A DNA stretch of 8,640 nt, from NCBI GenBank assembly GCA_029859085.1, contig JAOUDU010000081.1, positions 1 to 8,640 on the forward strand, in the 5' to 3' direction. The first letter of the stretch is position 1. Every line of letters starts with the position of its first letter. Below, piece by piece: positions 1 through 6,491 of this stretch. The notes under the pieces were generated by a model. It had not been told where the DNA came from. It worked only from the letters and a program-made list of their open reading frames with translations, and made no database searches. This stretch comes from Gammaproteobacteria bacterium (GTDB lineage: Bacteria; Pseudomonadota; Gammaproteobacteria; Pseudomonadales; Halieaceae). Both the position numbers and the translations under genes were made by a program.

Positions 1-372
1 GGTCACATAGTCGATCAGCGGCGGGTTCCACTGCAGGCCGGGCTGCACCGTATCGAGGTACTTGCCGAAGCGCAGCACCACGGCCCGCTCCTGCTGGTCG
101 ACCTGGTAAAAGCCCGCCGCGCCCCAAAGCAGCAGGGCGCCCGCGGCGATTACGGCCAGCAGGGCGCCGGGAATACCGCCGGCGCCGGCACTGCCGCCGG
201 AGCCGCCGCCACTGCCACCGCCGCCCCTGCGGGCGCCACGGCCGCCGAACAGGCCGCCGAGCTTGTCCTGCAGCTTCTTCAGGGCCTCATCCAGGTCGGG
301 CGGACCCTGGTCGCCACCGCCCCAGGGATCCTTGGGATTGTTGTTACCGCCACCCGGCTCATTCCAGGCCAT
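1..372 (-). CDS. hflK: HflK, FtsH protease modulator (partial, N-terminal 124 residues)
   Basis: HflK pairs with HflC in a large SPFH (band 7/stomatin) inner-membrane complex that surrounds and modulates the AAA+ protease FtsH. Only the first 124 codons are present; the gene runs off the left edge in frame, with hflC expected beyond. The protein opens with MAWNEPGGGNNNPKDPWG, close to E. coli HflK, then has the conserved DQGPPDLDEALKKLQDKLGGL segment. A Gly/Ser/Arg-rich linker follows (about residues 57-82), then one hydrophobic transmembrane helix (about 83-103). The start of the SPFH domain (residues 104-124) includes QQERAVVLRFGKYLDTVQPG. The ATG at 372-370 has a clear AGGAG Shine-Dalgarno site (plus-strand positions 379-383), six bases upstream. 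The glycine-rich linker is slightly different from the enteric one but ordinary for the family. The 140-base gap to hflX leaves room for a separate promoter. Identification is firm. Confidence 0.96.
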   Translation of the reverse strand, partial: MAWNEPGGGNNNPKDPWGGGDQGPPDLDEALKKLQDKLGGLFGGRGARRGGGGSGGGSGGSAGAGGIPGALLAVIAAGALLLWGAAGFYQVDQQERAVVLRFGKYLDTVQPGLQWNPPLIDYVT

Positions 373-458
373 AGTTAACTCCTAAGTAAAAAGTCGTGAG
401 AGTCTAACAAATTTTATCCGCTTTGAGTCATTGAACCGACTCTGGTAAACCCGCGGCG
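373..458 (-). promoter_or_regulatory. hflK leader region
   Basis: These 86 bases precede hflK and are clearly more AT-rich than the flanking genes. On the minus strand they contain an A/T-rich stretch with a TAAAAT hexamer resembling a -10 box, but no convincing -35 at 16-18 bases. An inverted repeat GAGTC-N8-GACTC lies at 425-442. The AGGAG ribosome site of hflK is at 379-383. A local promoter for hflKC is plausible, but the sequence alone does not establish it. Confidence 0.3.
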
Positions 459-510
459 AAAACCGGGGATTTGCGCTCCCGGCCGCGGCGGCCGCGGCAC
501 AGTACCCCGG
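459..510 (-). terminator. GC-rich structured region after hflX, possible weak intrinsic terminator
   Basis: Read on the minus strand just past the hflX stop, CCGGGG (510-505) can pair with CCCCGG (468-463), which is followed directly by TTTT (462-459). Inside lies a 7-bp hairpin with a 3-base loop (GCCGCGG at 498-492 with CCGCGGC at 488-482). An alternative short stem is CCGGG (482-478) with CCCGG (467-463), with a 10-base loop and the same U-run. The U-run is only four long, so this may attenuate transcription between hflX and hflK rather than end it. It is a structural reading by eye, without folding energies. Confidence 0.4.
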
Positions 511-512
511 CC

Positions 513-1784
513 TCAGAAAAGGGGCTCCGGGCCCTTCTTCATCAGGCGGTTCCAGTCCGCCCGGGGCAGGCGCACGCTGAGGTGGGCCACGCCGTCCTCA
601 CCGTAGTCCTCCGCCTCCACCGCCCCCAGGCGGTAGAGCGCCGCCCGCAGGCCCCCCTGGGAGGGGCCGATATCGAGCACCTCCTCAACCATGTCCTTGC
701 CCACCAGCTCGGCGATGGCCTGCAGCAGCAGCTCGGTGCCGGCACCGGTGGCGGCGCTGAGCCAAACCCGCTCGGGCACCCCGTCGGCATTGCGGTCTAT
801 ACGCGGGGATTGCTCCAGCAGATCCAGTTTGTTGTAGACCTGCAGCTGGGGGATCTGCTCGGCGCCGATTTCCGCCAGCACATCGTGCACCTGGTGGATA
901 TTGTCCTCGCGCTGCTCGGTGGCCGCATCGATCACGTGCAGCAGCAGGTCGGCGTTGAGCGTCTCTTCCAGCGTGGCCTTGAAGGCCGCCACCAGCTTGT
1001 GCGGCAGGTGGGCGATAAAGCCCACCGTGTCCACCAGCACCACCGGGCCCACATTCTCCAGGTCCAGCCGGCGCAGGGTGGGATCGAGGGTGGCGAACAG
1101 CTGGTCCGCGGCATAGACATGGGATCGGGTGAGGCGGTTGAACAGGGTGGATTTGCCGGCGTTGGTATAGCCCACCAGCGACACCACCGGCACCTCGGCC
1201 CGGCGCCGGGAGCGGCGCCCGTTGTCGCGCTGCTTGCGCACCTTTTCCAGCCGCGCAAGGATCGACTTGATCCGCGCCCGCAGCAGCCGGCGGTCGGTCT
1301 CCAGCTGGGTTTCACCCGGGCCGCGCAGGCCGATACCGCCCTTCTGCCGCTCCAGGTGGGTCCAGCCCCGCACCAGGCGGGTGCTCATATGCTGCAGCTG
1401 GGCCAGTTCCACCTGCAGCTTGCCCTCGTGGGTGCGGGCGCGCTGGGCGAAAATATCGAGGATCAGGCCGGTGCGGTCCAGCACCCGGCACTGCAGCTCC
1501 TTTTCCAGGTTGCGCTCCTGGCTGGGGCTGAGGGAGTGGTTGAACATGACGATCTGGGCCTCGTGCTCAGCCACCGCAGCGGCGATCTCCTGCAGCTTGC
1601 CGCTGCCGACGAAAGTGCGCGAGTCCGGCACGTCCCGGGCGCCCATCACAAAGGCGACCGGGTCGCCCCCTGCCGAGAGCACCAGTTCCTCAAATTCGCG
1701 GGGATCCTCCCGCTCGGTTTCGCTGGCGAGATTGAGATGAACGAGCACGGCGCGTTCACCCGAATCGGGACGTTCAAAAAACAA
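513..1784 (-). CDS. hflX: HflX, ribosome-associated GTPase
   Basis: HflX is an Obg-HflX superfamily GTPase that binds the 50S subunit and splits stalled or stressed 70S ribosomes. With the start chosen here it has 423 residues, against about 426 in E. coli. The N-terminal HflX domain includes FVGSGKLQEI (58-67) and the family signature QRARTHEGKLQVELAQL (114-130), then RGWTHLERQKGGIGLRGPGE (139-158). The G domain has G1 GYTNAGKST (205-213), G3 DTVGF (252-256), G4 NKLD (318-321) and G5 SA (343-344). The frame is open to a GTG at 1838, but that start would sit inside a hairpin and add 18 residues with no family match. I prefer TTG at 1784-1782: it has GAGGT upstream (about four bases away) and its FFERPDSGERAVLVH aligns with the E. 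coli N-terminus. It lies 65 bases after hfq. Confidence 0.96.
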   Translation of the reverse strand: MFFERPDSGERAVLVHLNLASETEREDPREFEELVLSAGGDPVAFVMGARDVPDSRTFVGSGKLQEIAAAVAEHEAQIVMFNHSLSPSQERNLEKELQCRVLDRTGLILDIFAQRARTHEGKLQVELAQLQHMSTRLVRGWTHLERQKGGIGLRGPGETQLETDRRLLRARIKSILARLEKVRKQRDNGRRSRRRAEVPVVSLVGYTNAGKSTLFNRLTRSHVYAADQLFATLDPTLRRLDLENVGPVVLVDTVGFIAHLPHKLVAAFKATLEETLNADLLLHVIDAATEQREDNIHQVHDVLAEIGAEQIPQLQVYNKLDLLEQSPRIDRNADGVPERVWLSAATGAGTELLLQAIAELVGKDMVEEVLDIGPSQGGLRAALYRLGAVEAEDYGEDGVAHLSVRLPRADWNRLMKKGPEPLF

Positions 1785-1814
1785 TACAACCTCGGTATGC
1801 TGACAAAGTGAACT

Positions 1815-1839
1815 GGTGACCGCCGCGGAGGCGGTCACC
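1815..1839 (-). other. Perfect 10-bp hairpin between hfq and hflX
   Basis: GGTGACCGCC (1815-1824) and GGCGGTCACC (1830-1839) form a perfect 10-bp inverted repeat around a 5-base loop. It begins ten bases after the hfq stop and ends about 30 bases before the hflX start. No U-run follows on the minus strand (the next bases are AGTTCACTTTG), so it is not a standard intrinsic terminator. It could instead stabilise the 3' end of hfq mRNA, act as a processing or pausing site, or be a small transcription-factor dyad. The structure is directly visible; its role is inference. Confidence 0.7.
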
Positions 1840-1849
1840 GGGCAAGCTC

Positions 1850-2107
1850 TTAGCTCTCACCACCATCGTCTTCGTCTTCTGAGGGGTTCTGCAACGGCAT
1901 GCGCACCACCCGCGACGGCACCACGGTGGAAATGGCGTGCTTGTAGACCATCTGGCTCACGGTATTTTTCAGCAGCACCACGAACTGATCGAACGACTCG
2001 ATCTGGCCCTGCAGCTTGATTCCGTTAACCAGGTAGATAGAAACGGGTACGCGTTCCTTACGCAAGATGTTCAGGTAAGGGTCTTGTAGAGTGTGCCCTT
2101 TTGACAT
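1850..2107 (-). CDS. hfq: Hfq, RNA chaperone
   Basis: Hfq is the homohexameric Sm-like chaperone that pairs small RNAs with mRNAs. The protein has 85 residues. The Sm core is almost identical to E. coli from about residue 8 to 66. Proximal-face residues Q8, D9, F42, Y55, K56 and H57 (the YKHAIS Sm2 motif) are present, as are distal-face Y25, I30 and K31. The rim patch reads R16-K17-E18-R19, a conservative change from R17. The tail after residue 70 is only about 15 residues and strongly acidic ([11 protein letters not shown]), much shorter than the roughly 35-residue E. coli tail. The frame is open seven codons further upstream, but the ATG at 2107-2105 is certain: it starts [10 protein letters not shown] and has a near-perfect AGGAGG site at 2117-2112. 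It sits between miaA and hflX, its standard location. Confidence 0.98.
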   Translation of the reverse strand: MSKGHTLQDPYLNILRKERVPVSIYLVNGIKLQGQIESFDQFVVLLKNTVSQMVYKHAISTVVPSRVVRMPLQNPSEDEDDGGES

Positions 2108-2252
2108 AACTCCTCCTAAAAGACTCAAATCGAGTCGAAAAATTGATAAATGCTGCTAACTTCGCACTGTTATTCTGGCTTCCATGCCAATAGCAGGGCG
2201 CGCCCCGGGACCCGGACCGCACCAGGCAACATTCGAGTGCGGCGACAGCATA
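2108..2252 (-). promoter_or_regulatory. miaA-hfq intergenic region and hfq 5' leader
   Basis: This 145-base gap is the largest within the block. Nearest hfq, on the minus strand, is the strong ribosome site AGGAGG (2117-2112). Just before it is a small hairpin GACTC-GATTT-GAGTC (2136-2122) followed by TTTT. Further upstream is an A/T-rich stretch (about 2138-2160), and toward miaA a GC-rich stretch with the 10-base palindrome GGGCGCGCCC (2196-2205). I could not find a convincing sigma-70 promoter or a sigma-54 -24/-12 pair. In E. coli hfq has its own promoters upstream, some inside miaA, so a promoter here or in the miaA 3' end is expected but not proven. Confidence 0.4.
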
Positions 2253-3236
2253 CTATAGTGGGGGGCAATCAAGATAGTTCAAGGCCCGCGTTATGGGCTT
2301 TTGTCCTGTTTCCGTCCCCCCGGGGTCAGACCCCCCGGAAGCCGCCAGGTTCCCCGCCTCATCGGTATGAATCCAGTGGAGATCCGGCCACTTGCGCAGC
2401 CAGGTCAGCTGGCGCTTGGCCAGCTGGCGGGTGGCCGCAACCGCATTGGCCACCGCGGCCTCCAGTGAACACTCCCCCGCCAGGTGCTGCCACAGCTGGC
2501 GGTAACCCACGGCGCGTATCGCGGGCAGTTCCGGCGCCAGGTCGCCGCGCAGGTACAGCCCCCGCACCTCCTGCAGCAGCCCCGCCGCCATCATCTGCCC
2601 GAAGCGCAGGGCAATGCGCCGGTGCAGCACCGCCCGGTCCAGCGGGCACAGCGCGACCTGCACCACCCGGTAGCGTTCCGCCGGCGGCGGCCGGGCGGCC
2701 TGCCGGCGCTGCCATTCGGTAATCGTGATGCCGCTGGCGCGGTACACCTCCAGCGCCCGCCCCAGGCGCTGGGAGTGGTTGGGGTGAATCCGCGCGGCGG
2801 CCGCGGGGTCCACCTCCGCCAGGCGCTCATGCAGCCGGGGCCAGCCGCACTGCGCCGCCTCGGCCTCGATCTCCCGGCGAATATCCGCATCGGCCGCGGG
2901 CATATCCGCCAGCCCTTCGAGAAACGCCTTGAAATACAGCATGGTGCCCCCCACCAGCAGGGGTGTGCGGCCCCGGGCGGTGATGTCCGCCGCCAGCCGG
3001 TGGGCATCCTCGGCGAAATCCGCCGCCGAGTAGGCATCCGCCGGGTCGCGGATATCGACCAGGTGGTGCGGGTAGGCGGGCTTGGCGCTGCCGATGTCCA
3101 GGCCCCGGTAGACCAGGGCGGAGTCGACGCTGATCAGCTCGCAGTCGCGGGCCTCAGCGAGCTCTATCGCCAGCTCGGTCTTGCCGGACGCGGTGGGGCC
3201 CAGCAGGCAGATGAGCAGGGGCTTGTCAGCGGGCAT
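2253..3236 (-). CDS. miaA: MiaA, tRNA dimethylallyltransferase
   Basis: MiaA transfers a dimethylallyl group from DMAPP to N6 of A37 in tRNAs reading UNN codons, the first step toward ms2i6A. The protein has 327 residues (E. coli 316). It shows the P-loop GPTASGKT (13-20), the substrate-binding [16 protein letters not shown] (38-53), VDIRDP (60-65), [15 protein letters not shown] (95-109), [10 protein letters not shown] (160-169) and the C-terminal RAVGYRQLW (241-249) and [16 protein letters not shown] (268-283). The ATG at 3236-3234 (MPADKPLLI) is 14 bases after the mutL stop. The frame is open 30 codons further up, but that would overlap mutL and add an unrelated sequence. Two oddities: the loop between AKP and PHH has only two residues where E. 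coli has eight, and the last 28 residues (from about 300) look unlike the family and are encoded by a repeat-like palindromic stretch. Confidence 0.96.
   Translation of the reverse strand: MPADKPLLICLLGPTASGKTELAIELAEARDCELISVDSALVYRGLDIGSAKPAYPHHLVDIRDPADAYSAADFAEDAHRLAADITARGRTPLLVGGTMLYFKAFLEGLADMPAADADIRREIEAEAAQCGWPRLHERLAEVDPAAAARIHPNHSQRLGRALEVYRASGITITEWQRRQAARPPPAERYRVVQVALCPLDRAVLHRRIALRFGQMMAAGLLQEVRGLYLRGDLAPELPAIRAVGYRQLWQHLAGECSLEAAVANAVAATRQLAKRQLTWLRKWPDLHWIHTDEAGNLAASGGSDPGGTETGQKPITRALNYLDCPPL
2310..2340. repeat. Palindrome and short direct repeat at the miaA 3' end
   Basis: A perfect inverted repeat, GGGGTC-A-GACCCC, spans 2322-2334. It is flanked by an 8-base direct repeat CCCCCCGG at 2316-2323 and 2331-2338, and by outer arms TTCC (2310-2313) and GGAA (2337-2340). 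The palindrome resembles the GGGGTCAGACCCC-type motif I recall from dispersed REP-like intergenic repeats in proteobacteria; that link is from memory and unverified. Here it lies inside the miaA reading frame and encodes the atypical C-terminal tail. Confidence 0.5.
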
Positions 3237-3250
3237 CGGCAGCGCTGCGC

Positions 3251-5107
3251 TCAGCGACCGCGCAGGAACAGCTTGTCCAGTTCCTCGATGCCCAGCTGGG
3301 TCCAGGTGGGGCGGCCGTGGTTGCACTGGCCGGAGCGCTCGGTCTCCTCCATGTCCCGCAGCAGGGCGTTCATTTCCGGGATCGTGAGGCGGCGGTTCGC
3401 CCGCACCGAGCCGTGGCAGGCCATGGTGGAGAGGATATCGTCGAGATGGCCCTCGATGCGGTCGGAGCTGCCGAACTCGATCAGGTCCGCCAGCACATCC
3501 CGCAGCAGCTGCTCGACATCGGAGTCCCGCAGGCTGACCGGGATCTGGCGGATCACCAGGGACTCCTCCCCGGCCACCTCCACCACCATGCCCAGGCGCT
3601 GGAACAGCCCGGCGTGCTCCGTCGCCACCTGCACCTCGCGCTGGCTCACCGCCACCGCCCGCGGCACCAGCAGGGGCTGGCTGCGGATACCCTCGCTGGC
3701 GCGGGCGGTTTTCAGCCGCTCGTAAGTGATGCGCTCGTGGGCGGCGTGCATATCCACCAGCACCAGGCCCCGGGCGTTTTCCGCCAGGATGTAAACGCCC
3801 TTGAGCTGGGCCAGCGCGTAACCCAGGGGCGGCACCTCCTCCTCGCCGGCGACGTCCGGCAGCGGGTGCAGGCGGCCGTAATCGCGCAGCTGCTCCCTGG
3901 CCTGGCCCGGGGCGGGCCCCGCCGGGGCCCGGTAGGCGCCGAAACCGCCCGCGGCAGTCGCTTGGGCGCCCCAGGCCAGGCCGCCCTGGTGGCTGATCTC
4001 ACCGGTGGCGGTATTTACCGCAAGGCCGTCCCCGAGGCGCTCCTGCAGCGCGTCTTGCGAGGCCCCGTCCGCGCCGACGCCCGCCTCCGCGCTCCCGCCG
4101 GGGCGGACATCCGCCAGGGCCCGGTGCAGGCTGGAGAAAATAAAGTTGTGCACCGCGCGGCTGTCGCGAAAACGCACCTCGTGCTTGGTGGGGTGCACGT
4201 TCACGTCCACCTGGGCGGGATCCAGCTCGAGGTACAGCACGAATGCCGGGTGGCGGCCGTGGTAGAGCACGTCGCGGTAGGCCTGCTTCACCGCGTGGGC
4301 CACGACCCGGTCGCGGATGACCCGGCCGTTGACGAAAAAGTACTGCAGGTCCGCCTGGCTGCGGGAGAAGGTGGGCAGGCCCACCCAGCCCCACAGCCGC
4401 AGGGGAGTCAGCTCGTTCTCGACAAACAGGGCCTGGTCCATGAACGCAGGCCCGCAGACCGTGGCGACCCGGCGCTGGCGCTCAGCCTGGCTGAGGCCCG
4501 GCTTCAGGTTGTGCAGCACCCGGCCGTTGTGGCGCAGGCTGAAGGCCACGTCGAAGCGCGACAGGGCCAGGCGCTTCACCACTTCTTCCAGGTGATTGAA
4601 CTCGGTTTTCTCGGTGCGCAGGAACTTGCGCCGGGCCGGGGTGTTGAAGAACAGGTCGCGCACCTCCACCGTGGTTCCCCGGGGGTGCGGGGCCGGTTTC
4701 AGCTGCACCTCCATCTCGCGGCCCTCGCAGGCGGCGCTGCTGCCCTGGCTGCCGCTGTCGGAGGTATTGCTGGTAAGGGTGAGGCGGGATACCGAGCCGA
4801 TACTGGCCAGGGCCTCCCCGCGAAAACCCAGGCTCCCCACCCGCTCCAGGTCCTCCAGTGAGGCGATCTTGCTGGTGGCATGGCGGGCCAGCGCCAGGGG
4901 CAGGTCCTCCGCCGCCATCCCGCTGCCGTCGTCGCGGATGCGGATCAGCTTGCTGCCGCCGGCCTCCACCTCGATATCCACCCGGGTGGCCCCGGCGTCG
5001 AGGCTGTTCTCCAGCACCTCCTTGACCACGGAGGCCGGGCGCTCGACTACCTCGCCGGCGGCGATCTGGTTGGCCAGCCGGGGAGTGAGCAGGTGAATAC
5101 GGGACAT
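3251..5107 (-). CDS. mutL: MutL, DNA mismatch repair protein with endonuclease motif
   Basis: MutL couples MutS mismatch recognition to strand incision and UvrD unwinding. The protein has 618 residues. The N-terminal GHKL ATPase carries E30 and N34 ([14 protein letters not shown]), RDDGSGM (58-64), [12 protein letters not shown] (94-105), NTPARRKFL (155-163) and [11 protein letters not shown] (303-313). A Gly/Ala-rich linker (about 335-425) leads to the C-terminal dimerisation domain. That domain holds [12 protein letters not shown] (452-463), matching the DQHA(X)2E(X)4E metal-binding endonuclease motif except for Q to M, plus ACHGSVRA (563-570) and GQCNHGRPT (593-601), matching the other metal-site motifs. 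This is the nicking type of MutL found in bacteria without MutH. ATG at 5107 begins [20 protein letters not shown], the family N-terminus. No strong Shine-Dalgarno site is visible in the 13-base gap from amiB, so translational coupling is likely. Confidence 0.98.
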   Translation of the reverse strand: MSRIHLLTPRLANQIAAGEVVERPASVVKEVLENSLDAGATRVDIEVEAGGSKLIRIRDDGSGMAAEDLPLALARHATSKIASLEDLERVGSLGFRGEALASIGSVSRLTLTSNTSDSGSQGSSAACEGREMEVQLKPAPHPRGTTVEVRDLFFNTPARRKFLRTEKTEFNHLEEVVKRLALSRFDVAFSLRHNGRVLHNLKPGLSQAERQRRVATVCGPAFMDQALFVENELTPLRLWGWVGLPTFSRSQADLQYFFVNGRVIRDRVVAHAVKQAYRDVLYHGRHPAFVLYLELDPAQVDVNVHPTKHEVRFRDSRAVHNFIFSSLHRALADVRPGGSAEAGVGADGASQDALQERLGDGLAVNTATGEISHQGGLAWGAQATAAGGFGAYRAPAGPAPGQAREQLRDYGRLHPLPDVAGEEEVPPLGYALAQLKGVYILAENARGLVLVDMHAAHERITYERLKTARASEGIRSQPLLVPRAVAVSQREVQVATEHAGLFQRLGMVVEVAGEESLVIRQIPVSLRDSDVEQLLRDVLADLIEFGSSDRIEGHLDDILSTMACHGSVRANRRLTIPEMNALLRDMEETERSGQCNHGRPTWTQLGIEELDKLFLRGR

Positions 5108-5120
5108 TCAGGGCATCACA

Positions 5121-6422
5121 TCAGGTGGTGGGGATCAGCAGTTTCTGCCCCACCATGATTTTTTCACCGCTGATGCCGTTGCGGATCTTGAGGTCGGACA
5201 CGGGCACGTTGAAGCGCTCGGCAATGCCCGACAGGGTGTCGCCCCGGGCGATGGTGTACTGCTGCCCGTTCTGCTGCCGCTGCCAGGCCACCAGGGTGCC
5301 CGAGGGCGGGTGCGCCAGGAACCACTCGCGGATACCGGTATGGATGGCCCGGGCCATTTTCTTCTGGTAGGCGCTGGTGGCCAGCAGCTGCGATTCCGAG
5401 GGGTTGGAGATGAAACCGGTCTCCACCAGGATAGAGGGGATATCCGGTGACTTGAGCACCGCGAAGCCCGCCTGCTCGACGGTGTTCTTGTGCAGGTTGG
5501 CCACGGTATCCACGTGGCGCAGCACCTTGGCCCCGAGCTTGAGGCTGTTGTCCAGGGTGGAAGTCATCGACAGGTCCGCCAGCACGCCGGCCAGCACGTC
5601 GTCCTTGTCCGACAGGGTCACCCCGCCGACCAGGTCGGAAGCATTCTCCTTCTCCGCGAGGTAGCGCGCGGCGGTGGAGGTGGCGCCCTGGGTGGACAGG
5701 GCGTACACCGAGGCGCCCCTGGCCTCGCGGCGCTTGAAAGCGTCGGCGTGTATGGACACGAAAAGGTCCGCCTGGCGCTCCCGGGCGAGTTCGCGGCGGC
5801 CGCGCAGGCTCACGTAGTAGTCGCCGGTGCGGATCATCGTCGGCCTGAAGCCCTTGTCCGCCTGCAGCAGCGCGTTCAGCTCCCTGGCGATCGCGAGCAC
5901 GATATCTTTTTCCCGCCGCCGGTTGGGGCCGATGGCCCCCGGGTCCTCGCCGCCGTGGCCGGCGTCGATGGCGATGATAATGTCGCGCTTGTCGGAATGC
6001 TGCACGCTCTTGGTGACCACCGCCTGCGCCTGCGGCGCCTTGTCATAGAGGTCCAGCACCAGGCGGTCGCCGGCCTGCTCATTGGCCTTGAGGAAAAAAC
6101 TGCGGGGGTTGACCACGGTGTTCAGTTCCAGCACCACCCGCAGGTCGTTGCCCTGGCGAATCCCGGTGCGCAGGGAATCTACCGGGGTGCCCTTCAGCTT
6201 GAGGCCGTCGACGCCGGCCTTGAAACTGGTATTTTCAACATCGAGGACGATGCGGGAGGGGTTTTCCAGCACGATGAGCTTGTGCTCGGCGGGGCCGGTG
6301 AGGTCAAACACGATCCGTGTGTGGTCCGGGGCGCGCCACAGGCGCACCTCATGTACCTCCACAGACCACGCCGGAAACGCTAACAGCATTCCCAGGATGG
6401 CCCCGATCCACGTCCTGCCCAT
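5121..6422 (-). CDS. amiB: AmiB-type N-acetylmuramoyl-L-alanine amidase with LysM domain
   Basis: This periplasmic zinc amidase removes stem peptides from septal peptidoglycan during daughter-cell separation. It has 433 residues from the ATG chosen. A signal peptide occupies about residues 1-20 (MGRTW, hydrophobic core, cleavage near AWS). An AMIN domain for septal localisation follows (about 21-130), then the Amidase_3 domain (about 147-370). Zinc ligands are H156 (DAGHGGEDPGA), E171 and H225 (SIHADA); E334 (VETGFISNP) is the catalytic glutamate. The segment at about 260-315 corresponds to the regulatory helix insert that keeps such enzymes off until an EnvC-type activator binds. The C-terminus (388-433) is a LysM motif (YTIARGDTLSGIAERFNV, ending KIMVGQKLLIP), absent in E. 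coli AmiB. The frame is open to a GTG at 6458, but ATG 6422 has GGGAG four bases upstream and starts a proper signal peptide. Confidence 0.96.
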   Translation of the reverse strand: MGRTWIGAILGMLLAFPAWSVEVHEVRLWRAPDHTRIVFDLTGPAEHKLIVLENPSRIVLDVENTSFKAGVDGLKLKGTPVDSLRTGIRQGNDLRVVLELNTVVNPRSFFLKANEQAGDRLVLDLYDKAPQAQAVVTKSVQHSDKRDIIIAIDAGHGGEDPGAIGPNRRREKDIVLAIARELNALLQADKGFRPTMIRTGDYYVSLRGRRELARERQADLFVSIHADAFKRREARGASVYALSTQGATSTAARYLAEKENASDLVGGVTLSDKDDVLAGVLADLSMTSTLDNSLKLGAKVLRHVDTVANLHKNTVEQAGFAVLKSPDIPSILVETGFISNPSESQLLATSAYQKKMARAIHTGIREWFLAHPPSGTLVAWQRQQNGQQYTIARGDTLSGIAERFNVPVSDLKIRNGISGEKIMVGQKLLIPTT

Positions 6423-6491
6423 GTCACTCCCGCCGCGTGTTCCCGCGGCCTGTTGCACTTATCGTCACGCTGTCGCGGCTGGTCTTCCTGT

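Noticed and set aside
471..1811. Long plus-strand open frame (446 codons) antisense to almost all of hflX
   Set aside because: Its protein is His/Gln/Leu/Gly-rich with no recognisable domain, as expected from the complement of a GC-biased gene. The opposite strand encodes a full HflX with all G motifs.
2170..2195. Possible sigma-54 promoter (TGGCATG) upstream of hfq on the minus strand
   Set aside because: The -24-like TGGCATG is present, but the -12 position lacks the GC of TTGC at correct spacing.
2196..2205. GGGCGCGCCC palindrome as a miaA terminator
   Set aside because: A 10-base palindrome leaves no loop without melting its centre, and no U-run follows on the minus strand.
2281..2302. 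Stem-loop AAGGCCC-N7-GGGCTTTT, terminator-like on the plus strand
   Set aside because: It points opposite to the genes and no plus-strand gene ends there. On the minus strand it has an internal mismatch and no U-run, and it lies inside the miaA reading frame.
2484..4861. Long plus-strand open frames (413 and 514 codons) opposite miaA and mutL
   Set aside because: Same GC-skew artefact: low-complexity His/Gln/Arg-rich translations, no ribosome sites, and frames that overlap each other and lie over well-conserved genes.
5490..6383. Plus-strand open frame (297 codons) opposite amiB
   Set aside because: No domain signature and no ribosome site; the complement codes for a complete amidase with signal peptide, AMIN, Amidase_3 and LysM.
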